This document shows positions 22,726 to 31,294 of a stretch of DNA of 34,347 bases, piece after piece. Each line of letters begins with the position of its first letter. The first letter of the stretch is position 1. The position numbers and the translations under genes are program-made. Source of the stretch: Coprosoma sp963632935 (GTDB taxonomy: Bacteria; Bacillota_I; Bacilli_A; RF39; UBA660); the NCBI GenBank assembly GCA_963632935.1, contig CAVGWA010000013.1, positions 1-34,347 of the forward strand, in the 5' to 3' direction. Under the pieces are notes generated by a model. That model searched no databases. It was given only the letters and a program-made list of their open reading frames with translations, and had not been told where the DNA came from.

Positions 22726-24534
22726 ATGGTTTTAACTAATTTAACATTTTTGATTATTTTTAGTATTCTTTATGTGGCTGGAATTTCATATTTATATTTT
22801 AAGAAGATGAATATAAATAGTAAGGAAAAAAAAGTTTATGCGGCAATGCTTATTTCTAATTTAATAGGGTTAATATTACAATTACTTTGTTCTTATGTTT
22901 CGGAGAATTATAATGTAATGCCAATTTTTATTAGTAATTTAATTTTAAAGGCACTTCCTGTATATTTTGTTGTTTGGGTGTCTTTGATGTTTATATATTT
23001 ATTAGAGATATCTTTTAAAAATAATAATAATTTAACTCTTTTAATGGTTATAATTGCTATTACAATTTCTATTGTTATTATTTTATCTCCTTTTGAACTT
23101 TATAGGAATGTTTCTAAATCAATTTATTTTGTTCATGGTATGGCAACTAAAATTACTTTTATTTTTTCTATGATTGTTAGTATTTTAATGACTTTTATTT
23201 TAATTTTTAAGCATAAGGATATTGATACAAAAAAATCAATTCCTATTTGGGTTTTTCTTGTATTTGGTATTGTTATGATGATTGTTCAAATGTTAAATCA
23301 GAGTTTAGTGATTACTGTTGCGGTTGAAAGTTTAGTTTGTTGTCTTATGTATTTTACGATTGAAAATCCAGAAATTCAATTGTTAGGTGAACTTTATAAA
23401 AATAGAAAAATAATGGAGAAAGCTAATGAAGATACTTCTAATTTTCTATTTAGAATGACTCAAGATATTAAAAGACCTGTAAAAGAAATAATAGAAGTTA
23501 GTAAGGCGATGGAAGCTTTAGATAATGTTTCATGTTTGAAAGAGTATGCGAAGGATATAAATAATAAAAGTATTGATATTGATTATTTAATTAATGAGGC
23601 TTTGGATGTTTCTACTATGAATACTAAGCAGTTAAAAATATATGATAGTAGATATAATCCTACAAATGTTTTTAAGGAACTTGAATATCGTTTTGAAAAT
23701 GAGTTAGATAAAAATATTAAGTTTAATTTTGAGATAAGTAAAGCTATACCTAATTTTTTGTATGGTGATTCTATTAAGTTAAAACAAGTTATTAATTCTT
23801 TACTTAGTAATGCGAAAGATCATACTTCATCTGGTGAAATTAATATGACAGTTAGTGGTTTTGTTAAATATAGTATTTGCCGTTTAATTATTGATATAAC
23901 TGATACTGGATGTGGCATGAGTATAGAACAGGTTAATGATGTTTTAAGTTTAAATAGTGAAGAACTTTCTAAAATTGATCTTCATAATCGTGATGGAGAG
24001 ATTTTAAAATTGAAGGAAGTTAAAAAATTAGTTACACTATTAGGTGGTAATTTAATGGTTAAAAGTGAAGAGGGTAAAGGCAGTACGGTTAATGTTGTTT
24101 TAGATCAAAAAATTGTTGAAACTAAGGAAACTGAGATTTCTAAGAAACTTGAAAATTATGAACAATCTCTTTATAAAAATAAAAAGGTTATGGTTGTTGA
24201 TGATGATGCGAAAGAACTTGCTAGAATAACAACTTTTTTAGAAAATCATGATGCTGAGGTTAGTGGTTCATTATTTGGAAGGGATTGTATTGAAAAAATT
24301 TCTAATAATGTTAAATATGATTTAATATTATTAGATGATGAGACATCTACTTATAGTGCTTTGGAAGTTTTAAAGGAACTTAAGAAAAATAAAAAATTTT
24401 CAACACCGGTTGTTGTTTTGATTAATGATAATAAAGAGTTTATTAGACTTCATTATTTGCAAGATGGATTTGCAGATTGTTTAATGAAGTCAAAATTGGA
24501 AAGCGAAATAAATAGAATTATGAAAAGATTTTAA
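22726..24534 (+). CDS. Hybrid sensor kinase-like protein lacking the phosphoacceptor histidine
   Basis: The 602 residues hold about seven membrane helices (5-220), a dimerisation-like helix, a HATPase domain and a C-terminal receiver. The H-box, normally SHEIRTPL, reads 'TQDIKRPVKE', so the histidine is Gln246 (codon CAA). The ATPase is otherwise well kept: N-box 'NSLLSNAKDH', G1 'DTGCGM', G2 'GGNLMVKSEEGKGSTVNV'. The receiver has acidic 'VDDD', phosphoacceptor Asp537 in 'LILLDDET' and a lysine in 'LMKSKL'. It cannot autophosphorylate at the usual site, so it may act by binding ATP and signalling allosterically, or its receiver may be fed by another kinase. It lies 20 bases ahead of murD; no cognate regulator is adjacent. 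Confidence 0.87.
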   Translation: MVLTNLTFLIIFSILYVAGISYLYFKKMNINSKEKKVYAAMLISNLIGLILQLLCSYVSENYNVMPIFISNLILKALPVYFVVWVSLMFIYLLEISFKNNNNLTLLMVIIAITISIVIILSPFELYRNVSKSIYFVHGMATKITFIFSMIVSILMTFILIFKHKDIDTKKSIPIWVFLVFGIVMMIVQMLNQSLVITVAVESLVCCLMYFTIENPEIQLLGELYKNRKIMEKANEDTSNFLFRMTQDIKRPVKEIIEVSKAMEALDNVSCLKEYAKDINNKSIDIDYLINEALDVSTMNTKQLKIYDSRYNPTNVFKELEYRFENELDKNIKFNFEISKAIPNFLYGDSIKLKQVINSLLSNAKDHTSSGEINMTVSGFVKYSICRLIIDITDTGCGMSIEQVNDVLSLNSEELSKIDLHNRDGEILKLKEVKKLVTLLGGNLMVKSEEGKGSTVNVVLDQKIVETKETEISKKLENYEQSLYKNKKVMVVDDDAKELARITTFLENHDAEVSGSLFGRDCIEKISNNVKYDLILLDDETSTYSALEVLKELKKNKKFSTPVVVLINDNKEFIRLHYLQDGFADCLMKSKLESEINRIMKRF

Positions 24535-24554
24535 TTTTTTAGAAAGGAGCAGTT

Positions 24555-25874
24555 ATGTTTAAAGATAAAAAAATTTTTATTTTAGGTATGGGCAAAAGTG
24601 GCGTTAGTGTTGCTAGGCTTCTTGCTAAAGATAATCATGTTTTAATTACTGATATTAAAGGTGATTTGAATGTTATTTCTAATTTAAAAAAATTAGGTGT
24701 TAATGTTATTATTACTAAAAACCAAGAGGAAATATTTGATGATAGTTATGATATAGTTGTTAAAAATCCTGGTGTAAGATTAGATCATCCTATCGTTTTA
24801 AAGGCTTTAGAATATAAAATTCCTGTAATTACTGAATTAGAGGTTGCTTATAGATATTTACCTGATGTAAAAATTATTGGAATAACAGGTTCGAATGGTA
24901 AAACAACGACTACTACAATTATTTATGAGATGTTAAAAGCTGCTAATTTGCCTGTTCATTTGGCTGGTAATATAGGTTATCCTTTATGTGATCAGATTGA
25001 TGATATTAAAGATGGTGATATTTTGGTTGTTGAAATATCTTCTCATCAGTTGGCTAATTTAGATAAGTTTAAAGTTGATATTGCTGTTTTGACTAATTTA
25101 TGTCCGGTTCATTTAGATCATTTTGGAAATTTTGAAAATTATGTAAATACTAAATTACGTATATTTAATCATCAAAATAGTAATGATAGTGCTATTTTAA
25201 ATAAATCAGATGAATTAGTTTTTAATAAAACGTTAAATTTAAATAGTAAGAAATTATATTTTTCTTCTAATGTGGAAGCAGATATTTCAATTGAAAATGA
25301 TGCAATTGTTTATAAGGGTGAGAAAATAGTAAAGCTATCTGATATTAGGGTAAAGGGTATGCATAATTATGAAAATATTATGGCAGCTATTTTAGTGTGT
25401 AAATTATTTAATGTTTCAAATAGTGTGATTAAAGAGGTTTTAAATAATTTCGCTGGGGTAGAACATCGATTAGAATTTGTTGCTAAAGTAAATGGTAGAC
25501 TGTTTTATAATGATTCTAAGGCTACTAATACTAACTCTACAATTACTGCTTTAAAATCATTTGAAGGTAATGTTATTTTACTTTTAGGTGGATTAGATAG
25601 AGGCCATAGTTTTGAACCTTTGAAACCTTATTTAACCCATGTTAAACATATTGTTTGTTTTGGGCAAACTAAAGATAGAATTAAAGATTTTTGTTTAAAA
25701 AATAATATTGATGTTACAGTGGTAGATAATATTGAACAGGCTTGCAAGACTGCTTATAATATTTCTGCTTTAGGAGATACTATTTTATTAAGCCCTGCTT
25801 GTGCAAGCTGGGATCAATATGAACATTTTAAACAGCGTGGGGATGATTTTAAAAAAACTGTTAGTAAACTTTAA
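24555..25874 (+). CDS. murD: UDP-N-acetylmuramoyl-L-alanine--D-glutamate ligase
   Basis: MurD adds D-glutamate to UDP-MurNAc-L-Ala in the cytoplasmic stage of peptidoglycan synthesis. The 439 residues show the UDP-binding 'GMGKSGVSVARLL' (11-23), P-loop 'GITGSNGKTTTT' (109-120), 'AGNIGYPL', 'VEISSHQL' (usually ELSSFQL), 'LTNLCPVHLDHFG', 'NDSKATNTNST' and the C-terminal 'LLSPACASWDQY' with 'RGDDFK'. Length is typical. It is separated from the mraZ-PBP cluster and follows the sensor pseudokinase closely, suggesting co-expression. Confidence 0.97.
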   Translation: MFKDKKIFILGMGKSGVSVARLLAKDNHVLITDIKGDLNVISNLKKLGVNVIITKNQEEIFDDSYDIVVKNPGVRLDHPIVLKALEYKIPVITELEVAYRYLPDVKIIGITGSNGKTTTTTIIYEMLKAANLPVHLAGNIGYPLCDQIDDIKDGDILVVEISSHQLANLDKFKVDIAVLTNLCPVHLDHFGNFENYVNTKLRIFNHQNSNDSAILNKSDELVFNKTLNLNSKKLYFSSNVEADISIENDAIVYKGEKIVKLSDIRVKGMHNYENIMAAILVCKLFNVSNSVIKEVLNNFAGVEHRLEFVAKVNGRLFYNDSKATNTNSTITALKSFEGNVILLLGGLDRGHSFEPLKPYLTHVKHIVCFGQTKDRIKDFCLKNNIDVTVVDNIEQACKTAYNISALGDTILLSPACASWDQYEHFKQRGDDFKKTVSKL

Positions 25875-26062
25875 ATAGTTGCTTTTTAGAAATTGTTGGT
25901 AATGGTCTAATGATTTTGTAACAAGTGATAAATATTTTTAAAAATAAAAAAGTTTTGTTTTAAATTTGTAGATTTTTACTTAAAAAATTATTGTAAAAAA
26001 ATGTATAAATATTTGTGATATATATAAAGTTATTTTGTTACAATTTAGTGAAATGTGTTAAT

Positions 26063-26091
26063 TTGACAAATAATGTGTTTAGTGGTATTAT
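26063..26091 (+). promoter_or_regulatory. Strong promoter of the surface-protein pair
   Basis: A perfect TTGACA (26063-26068) and TATTAT (26086-26091) are 17 bp apart. The 190 bases between the murD stop and this promoter are AT-rich with no gene or clear hairpin. Confidence 0.88.
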
Positions 26092-26105
26092 ATGCCACAA
26101 ATGAG

Positions 26106-26126
26106 AGAAATTATAGAAAAATTTCT
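26106..26126 (+). promoter_or_regulatory. 5' leader hairpin of the surface-protein transcript
   Basis: AGAAATT (26106-26112) pairs with AATTTCT (26120-26126), just after the predicted transcription start and ahead of the GGGG ribosome site. This could stabilise the 5' end of the message. Confidence 0.5.
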
Positions 26127-26147
26127 ATATAGAAATGGGGAATGTTT

Positions 26148-28013
26148 ATGAAATTTAAATTATTTAAAAAATTTTTCACTTCATTAATTGGAAATGGTAA
26201 ACCAGTTAAAAAAAGTGTCTCGAATTTATTAGAAACAAATGAGGATAAAATTACATTAAATAATGCTGCTGCTTTAGGTACTGTTACTCTTGCAGCTGCG
26301 GCTGGAATTGCTGGTGTTGCTATGCCTAATTCAGCACTTGCTACTGAAAATAATATAACTACAGTAGATACAAGTGGAAATACTCAAGAGTTTGATTCTA
26401 GTTATTTTGAAGATGAAACATTATCTCAAGATGAGTCATTAATATCACAAGATGTTATTAATAAAGCTGTAGAAGAGTCACAAAAAATAACAGATGGTGT
26501 TTCAGATGAAACAGCACCTCAAGTGGAAGAAACACAAGAAGCTACACAAGAATTAACTGATGAAACAAAGGCTGTAGTTCAAGAGGAAAATGTTATACCA
26601 GAAACTGAAAATTCAAATGATGTTATAATATCACAAGATGTTATTAATAAAGCTGTAGAAGAGTCACAAAAGATAACAGATGGTGTTTCAGATGAAGCAA
26701 CACCTCAAGTGGAAGAAACACAAGAAGCTACGCAAGAATTAACTGATGAAACAAAGGCTGTAGTTCAAGAGGAAACTGTAATATCACAAGAGAATTCAAA
26801 TGATGTTATTCAGAGTAATGAGACAGTTCAAACTTCAACCGTTAAACATTTTGATGGTTATGATGTTATTGAAAAGGATGGACATCTTGCAGTAGTTGGT
26901 AATATTCCTGAACTTGAGGTTTTAGCTCAACAGTTAAATGAATATTATGATCTTAATTCGATTGATCTTACTGCTTATGATTTAGAATATATTTTATCAT
27001 CTGGTTCAACAGTTATAGGTGATACTGGATATACAGCTAGTTATCAAGATGATAATGTTATAATTATGGATGCTGACGGAAATGTTGTTTATAAACAAGC
27101 TATAGAAAAAGCAGTTGATGGAAGCACTAATTTTGATGAAAATGTTATAGATGAGGACCAAAATTCACAAGATGACAATAAAACTGCTGTTGAAGACAAT
27201 CAATATATTATATTACCAGCAGCAGATGGTTCTTATTATTTAGGACTAGGTGGCGTTGGACTTTCTAATAATCAAATTCAAGATTTAATTTCTAGATTGC
27301 AAAAAGAAGGTAAAATACCTGCTGATGCTAAGGTTACAATCGGATTATTACCAGATGCACCAACTAAAGAAATGATAGAAAGTGGTTATACTGTAAGAAC
27401 TTCTAAACTTGGCGATTACACAGTTGAAACAACAGATGGTACTAATTATGTTGTTAAAGATAAAGACGGTAATATTGTAAATACTGATAATAAAATTGTA
27501 GGTGAAGATAAAAACTTGGATGAAAATAAGAAAACTTCTGAAGATCCTGATGCAGAACCTGATTTAAAGCCAAGTCATGATGAACCAAATCCTGAACCTG
27601 ATCCAAAACCAACTCCAGATCCTGAACCAACACCGGATCCTGAACCAACACCGGATCCTGAACCAACTCCAGATCCTGAACCAACACCGGATCCTGAACC
27701 AACTCCAGAAGTAACACCAGAGGTTGAGAATGTAGTGCCATATACTGGTGATGCTTCAAATGTTTTACCAGGAATTTTAGGACTTGGTGGTGCTGCTTTA
27801 ATGGCTGCAGGTGCTAAAAAAAGAAGAGACGATGAAGATGATGAAATCGAAAATGATGTTGATAAAAAAATGGCAGTAATAAATAAAACTGTTCATAATG
27901 TAGATAGAAGTATTGATGAACAAGTTGACTTAATAATGAGAGAAATAAATAAAAACGTTTATGGCGTTGATGACATTAGAAAAGTAAATGAATTAAAGGG
28001 GAAAACACGTTAA
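26148..28013 (+). CDS. Repeat-rich surface protein with VPYTG motif and long charged tail
   Basis: I choose ATG 26148, seven bases after GGGG, over the ATG at 26142, which lies too close to it. The 621 residues have a long signal region: a basic head, then a hydrophobic stretch (about 39-58) and likely cleavage after ALA at 63-65. An acidic Glu/Gln/Thr/Val-rich region follows with two near-identical 50-residue repeats (about residues 99-147 and 161-209). Two related beta-type domains (about 223-330 and 345-445) each end in 'ADGNVVYK' or 'KDGNIVNT'-like strands, and a PTPDPE repeat spans about 480-525. VPYTG at 530-534 precedes a hydrophobic segment and KKRR, like a sortase signal, but some 60 charged residues continue beyond it, which is unusual. 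Function unknown; adhesion or cell-wall spanning is likely. Confidence 0.8.
   Translation: MKFKLFKKFFTSLIGNGKPVKKSVSNLLETNEDKITLNNAAALGTVTLAAAAGIAGVAMPNSALATENNITTVDTSGNTQEFDSSYFEDETLSQDESLISQDVINKAVEESQKITDGVSDETAPQVEETQEATQELTDETKAVVQEENVIPETENSNDVIISQDVINKAVEESQKITDGVSDEATPQVEETQEATQELTDETKAVVQEETVISQENSNDVIQSNETVQTSTVKHFDGYDVIEKDGHLAVVGNIPELEVLAQQLNEYYDLNSIDLTAYDLEYILSSGSTVIGDTGYTASYQDDNVIIMDADGNVVYKQAIEKAVDGSTNFDENVIDEDQNSQDDNKTAVEDNQYIILPAADGSYYLGLGGVGLSNNQIQDLISRLQKEGKIPADAKVTIGLLPDAPTKEMIESGYTVRTSKLGDYTVETTDGTNYVVKDKDGNIVNTDNKIVGEDKNLDENKKTSEDPDAEPDLKPSHDEPNPEPDPKPTPDPEPTPDPEPTPDPEPTPDPEPTPDPEPTPEVTPEVENVVPYTGDASNVLPGILGLGGAALMAAGAKKRRDDEDDEIENDVDKKMAVINKTVHNVDRSIDEQVDLIMREINKNVYGVDDIRKVNELKGKTR
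26441..26589 (+). repeat. Direct repeat, copy 1, inside the surface protein gene
   Basis: A 149-bp unit beginning AATATCACAAGATG is repeated with few differences at 26627-26775, a period of 186 bp or 62 codons. The near-identity at DNA level indicates recent duplication. Confidence 0.88.
26627..26775 (+). repeat. Direct repeat, copy 2, inside the surface protein gene
   Basis: Second copy of the 149-bp unit at 26441-26589. Copies of this kind allow length variation by slipped pairing or recombination. Confidence 0.88.
27594..27711 (+). repeat. Proline-rich tandem repeat (PTPDPE units)
   Basis: About six tandem 18-bp units of the form CCAACACCGGATCCTGAA or the variant with CCAACTCCAGAT encode Pro-Thr-Pro-Asp-Pro-Glu. 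This is a typical wall-spanning segment and a likely site of copy-number variation. Confidence 0.88.
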
Positions 28014-28025
28014 GGGGGAATATAT

Positions 28026-29282
28026 ATGAAAACGATGAAAAATTTTTATAGTATAGTTTGTACTTTCTTGTTAATCGCACTTGTATCTATTACAAGTGTT
28101 CCAATGGTAAGTGCCGCTACTAAAAATCCTACTATTAATAGAGAGGGTGTAATGGTATCATACATTGGTGAAAGTTATAAGTGGGCTAAATTTAGAACTT
28201 CTGATGGTAAGGTTGCTTATTGTATGGATGTTGAAAAGAAATGGCCTGAAAAAACTACTAATGTTTCTTTAGTTAAAGAAGCTGATAATGGTGTAAGATA
28301 TATTTTAGAAAATGGTTATCCATATAAATCTATTAAAGGAAATGATGATCAAGATAGATTTATAACTCAAGCTGCTTTATGGTGGTATTTAGCTGAAACT
28401 GGACAAAGTGGTAGTTTAAGTGCTGATTTTACTACTAATTCTGCTGATCCTTATGGACTTAGGGATACTATTAAATCTATGGTAAGTGCTGCTAAAAGTG
28501 CAACTGCAAATAAAGAAGCTACTTTAGATGTTAATGTAAGTAATTCTAATATGGATTTATCTAGTGATGGTAAATACTTTGTTTCAAAAGAAATTGCTCC
28601 AACTTTAACTGGTACTACTGTTTATTCAGTTGAAGTTACAGGTGCTCCTAGTGGTACAGTTGTTACAAGTACTTCAGGAAAAATTCAAACTACATTTAAT
28701 GCTGGTGATAAATTTTTAGTTAAAATCCCAGTAAATTCTTTAGGACAAACAACTACAATTAAAGTAAATGTTAAGACTAAAGGAACTAGTACAAAAGCAT
28801 ATATTTATCAACCTTCTGATACTTCATATCAAAGATTAGCAGTTTTATATACTGATAATACTGATTTATCAAAATCAATTAGTTTAACTGCTAAAGTTGA
28901 TAAACCAAAGGTTTGTGTTGATTATGTTATTGTTGGTAATGTTAAACCTGATGCTAATTTAACTGATCCAACACCTGGGTCAAGTTGTTATGATAAAGGT
29001 ACTAAATATAATCAAGAAAAAGAATTAACAACAAGACAAGAAAATTGTAAATTTAAAGGTTGGTTTACTAAGGATGATTTAACTGGTAAATGGACTGATG
29101 GCACTGCTTTAAATAATAATATGACTTTATATGGTGCATGGGATTGTGGTACTACAATTGATGTTCCAAATACGGCTGCTAGTATTCCACTTATGATTTT
29201 AGGAGTAGGCTTAGTTATCATTGCAGGTGGTATTGGTGTTATTGTTTATAGAGATAAAAAAATAAGTGCTAAGAAAAATTAG
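28026..29282 (+). CDS. Thioester-domain surface adhesin with VPNTA sorting signal
   Basis: Thioester-domain (TQXA) proteins of Gram-positives carry an internal Cys-Gln thioester that binds host or surface amines covalently. The 418 residues have a signal peptide (cleavage near VSA-A, 28-31) and the thioester pair, Cys66 in 'VAYCMD' and Gln115 in 'ITQAALWWYL'. A beta-rich mid-region (about 165-300) precedes an InlB/Listeria-Bacteroides-like module ('CKFKGWFTKDD...LYGAWDC', about 335-372). The sorting signal VPNTA (380-384), hydrophobic helix and KKISAKKN tail match the LPNTA-type signals of some sortases. It follows the previous surface gene by 12 bases, so both share the strong promoter. No sortase gene is in the window. 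Confidence 0.9.
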   Translation: MKTMKNFYSIVCTFLLIALVSITSVPMVSAATKNPTINREGVMVSYIGESYKWAKFRTSDGKVAYCMDVEKKWPEKTTNVSLVKEADNGVRYILENGYPYKSIKGNDDQDRFITQAALWWYLAETGQSGSLSADFTTNSADPYGLRDTIKSMVSAAKSATANKEATLDVNVSNSNMDLSSDGKYFVSKEIAPTLTGTTVYSVEVTGAPSGTVVTSTSGKIQTTFNAGDKFLVKIPVNSLGQTTTIKVNVKTKGTSTKAYIYQPSDTSYQRLAVLYTDNTDLSKSISLTAKVDKPKVCVDYVIVGNVKPDANLTDPTPGSSCYDKGTKYNQEKELTTRQENCKFKGWFTKDDLTGKWTDGTALNNNMTLYGAWDCGTTIDVPNTAASIPLMILGVGLVIIAGGIGVIVYRDKKISAKKN

Positions 29283-29309
29283 GGAGAGTAGTTACTCTCT
29301 TTAATTTTT
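29282..29309 (+). terminator. Terminator after the surface-protein pair
   Basis: GAGAGT (29284-29289) pairs with ACTCTC (29294-29299), G-U pairs extend it outward, and a T-rich tail follows. Confidence 0.8.
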
Positions 29310-29331
29310 GCTTTTAAAGTTAAAAAATTAA

Positions 29332-29340
29332 TGTTATAAT
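29332..29340 (+). promoter_or_regulatory. Extended -10 promoter of the rnc unit
   Basis: TG at 29332-29333 plus TATAAT at 29335-29340 form an extended -10 with no good -35 (TTTTAA at 29312-29317). Confidence 0.55.
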
Positions 29341-29356
29341 ACTAAAGGTGATTGTA

Positions 29357-30046
29357 ATGGAATTGTTTGAAAAGTTAAGAATTAAACCAAATGATATGAG
29401 TTTATATGAAACTGCATTTTCACATACATCATATTCTAATGAAAATAATGTTAAGAGTTATGAACGTTTGGAATTTTTAGGTGATGCAGTTTTAGAATTA
29501 CTTATGAGTGATTATTTATATAAAAGTGATAAATATGATGAAGGCCAAATGACTAAAATAAGGGCTCATTATGTATGTGAAACGGCTAATTACGAGTATT
29601 CTTTAAGATTAGGATTAAATGAATATTTAAAATTAGGTAAAGGTGAGGCAGAAAATGGTGGCAAATATAGTAAAGCGATTGTTTCTGATATATTTGAATC
29701 ATTTTTAGGGGCATTATATTTAGATCAAGGGTTAGGTAAAGTTAAGAAATTTTTTGAAGAGTTTGTTATTCCATTAATTGAAAATCATGAAGTTGATTTC
29801 TTTGATGATTATAAATCAATGTTACAAGAATATGTTCAAACTGATAAAAAAAGTTTGGAATATGTTTTGATTGATGAAACTGGCCCATCGCATAATCCAA
29901 AATTTACAGTGAATGTTGTAATTGATGGTATTATATATGGTCAAGGAATATCACATAGTAAAAAATCTGCAGAACAAGAGGCTGCAAAAAATGCTTTAAA
30001 AAAAGCACAGAAAGGAAGTTTAACATGGGAAGAGCATATGAAGTAA
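29357..30046 (+). CDS. rnc: Ribonuclease III
   Basis: RNase III cuts double-stranded RNA, including rRNA precursors. The start is ATG 29357 with AAAGGTG upstream; an in-frame GTG at 29348 is part of that ribosome site. The 229 residues contain the signature 'ERLEFLGDAVLELL' (about 36-49), the second acidic cluster 'DIFESFLGALYLDQG' (about 112-126) and a C-terminal dsRNA-binding domain ('YKSMLQEYVQ...KKSAEQEAAKNAL', about 155-220). Length is typical. Its last codons overlap the start of the next gene by 22 bases. Confidence 0.97.
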   Translation: MELFEKLRIKPNDMSLYETAFSHTSYSNENNVKSYERLEFLGDAVLELLMSDYLYKSDKYDEGQMTKIRAHYVCETANYEYSLRLGLNEYLKLGKGEAENGGKYSKAIVSDIFESFLGALYLDQGLGKVKKFFEEFVIPLIENHEVDFFDDYKSMLQEYVQTDKKSLEYVLIDETGPSHNPKFTVNVVIDGIIYGQGISHSKKSAEQEAAKNALKKAQKGSLTWEEHMK

Positions 30047-30741
30047 GAAAGGCAAGTATTCAAAAAACGGGTGCAGCTAAAGCAAAATTATATTCAATGT
30101 ATGCTAAAGAAGTATATCAAGCTGCACGTAATGGTGGTGTAGAGTTAGAAGGTAATCCAACTTTAAAAAGATTGGTAGAGAAGGCTAAAAAAGAACAAGT
30201 TCCTAATGATATTATTAATAGAGCAATCGATAAGGTGAATAGTGGTGCTGATGAAACTTATACATCAGTAAATTATGAAATATTTGGACCTGCTGGTTCA
30301 ACTGCAATAATTTCTTGTTTAACTGATAATGTTAATAGGAGTGTTTCAAATGTAAGAGCTGTTATTAATAAATGTCATGTAAAAATGGGGGCACAAGGTA
30401 GTGTTAGTTATATGTATGATCATTTGTGTATTGTAAGTTTTAAAGGTTTATCTGAAGAAGAAACTTTAGATGCTATATTAGAGACTGGATTGGATGTTAG
30501 TGATATTGAAACTGATAATGATGAAGTTGTTATTTATGGAATGCCTAATGATTTAAATAATATTAAAGAAGCTATTTTATCTAAGTTACCAGATGTTGAA
30601 TTTGATTTAGATGAAATAAGCATGTTTCCAAAAGAAAAAGTAGTTTTATCTGGTGAAGATAAAGAAACATTTGAAAAAATGCTTGATTTATTAGATGAAG
30701 TAGAAGATGTACAACATGTATATCATAATGTAGAGCTTTAA
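30025..30741 (+). CDS. YebC/TACO1-family protein
   Basis: YebC-family proteins were long annotated as transcriptional regulators and have more recently been tied to translation of difficult sequences. The 238-residue product starts 'MGRAYEVRKAS', the YeeN-like version rather than 'MAGHSKW', and keeps 'AKLYSMYAKEVYQAARNGG', 'NPTLKRLVEKAKKEQVP', 'YEIFGPAG' and 'GAQGSVSYMYD'. Three-domain length is normal. It is translationally coupled to rnc, and GGAAG precedes its ATG. Which of transcription or translation it acts on cannot be decided here. Confidence 0.95.
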   Translation: MGRAYEVRKASIQKTGAAKAKLYSMYAKEVYQAARNGGVELEGNPTLKRLVEKAKKEQVPNDIINRAIDKVNSGADETYTSVNYEIFGPAGSTAIISCLTDNVNRSVSNVRAVINKCHVKMGAQGSVSYMYDHLCIVSFKGLSEEETLDAILETGLDVSDIETDNDEVVIYGMPNDLNNIKEAILSKLPDVEFDLDEISMFPKEKVVLSGEDKETFEKMLDLLDEVEDVQHVYHNVEL

Positions 30742-30753
30742 TGCTCTTTTTTT
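30732..30753 (+). terminator. Terminator after rnc-yebC
   Basis: AGAGC (30732-30736) pairs with GCTCT (30743-30747) and is followed by seven T. It overlaps the stop codon. Confidence 0.8.
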
Positions 30754-30801
30754 GTATAATATTTTTATTTTGTTTAATAATAAAATTGGAGGAGAAAAAA
30801 T

Positions 30802-31239
30802 ATGAATGAAAATGAAGAGTTATTAACTTATATTTATCAAACAAGTAATATGGGATTACAAAGCATGGTAGATTTACTTAATTGTTTGAAAGGTAAAGAT
30901 AATAAAATAATGGATTTACTTTTTGAAATTAAAAAAAATTATGAAAAATATGTTTTAGAAACTGAAAAATTGTTAAAAAAACATAAGCTTCAAGTAAAAG
31001 ATTTGGGACTTATGACTAAGACAATGTCAAAATTAAGTATAGGTAAGGAAATGATTGAAGATAATAGTGATGCGAATATTGCTGATATGTTAATAAAGGG
31101 ACTTACTATGGGAAATTTAGAATTAACTAAGAGTATTCAAAAATATGAAAATGTTGCAGATAAAAAAATCATTTCTTTAGCACGTGATTTATTAAAATTT
31201 GGTGAAAATTATATTGAAAAATTGAAAATGTATTTATAG
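30802..31239 (+). CDS. Small all-helical protein of unknown function
   Basis: The 145 residues start after TTGGAGGAG. The sequence is almost entirely amphipathic helix, with segments at about 1-28, 32-62, 72-110 and 115-144. This suggests a four-helix, ferritin- or rubrerythrin-like bundle, but the paired ExxH metal motifs of those families are not apparent. No signal peptide or membrane segment, so it is cytoplasmic. I do not recognise a named family. It is flanked by terminators upstream and a gap of 55 bases downstream. Confidence 0.7.
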   Translation: MNENEELLTYIYQTSNMGLQSMVDLLNCLKGKDNKIMDLLFEIKKNYEKYVLETEKLLKKHKLQVKDLGLMTKTMSKLSIGKEMIEDNSDANIADMLIKGLTMGNLELTKSIQKYENVADKKIISLARDLLKFGENYIEKLKMYL

Positions 31240-31294
31240 TATTGAATTTATTTTAAAAATCCCTTATAATAATCATTAGAAAGTAGGGATATGT

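Noticed and set aside
26441..26775. CRISPR-like repeat pair
   Set aside because: Only two 149-bp copies, in frame and coding, so they are a gene-internal duplication. No short repeat/spacer arrays were seen anywhere in the window.
27454..27759. Minus-strand frame with LVQDPVLVQDLE-type repeats
   Set aside because: The repeats are just the complement of the PTPDPE units in the surface protein gene.
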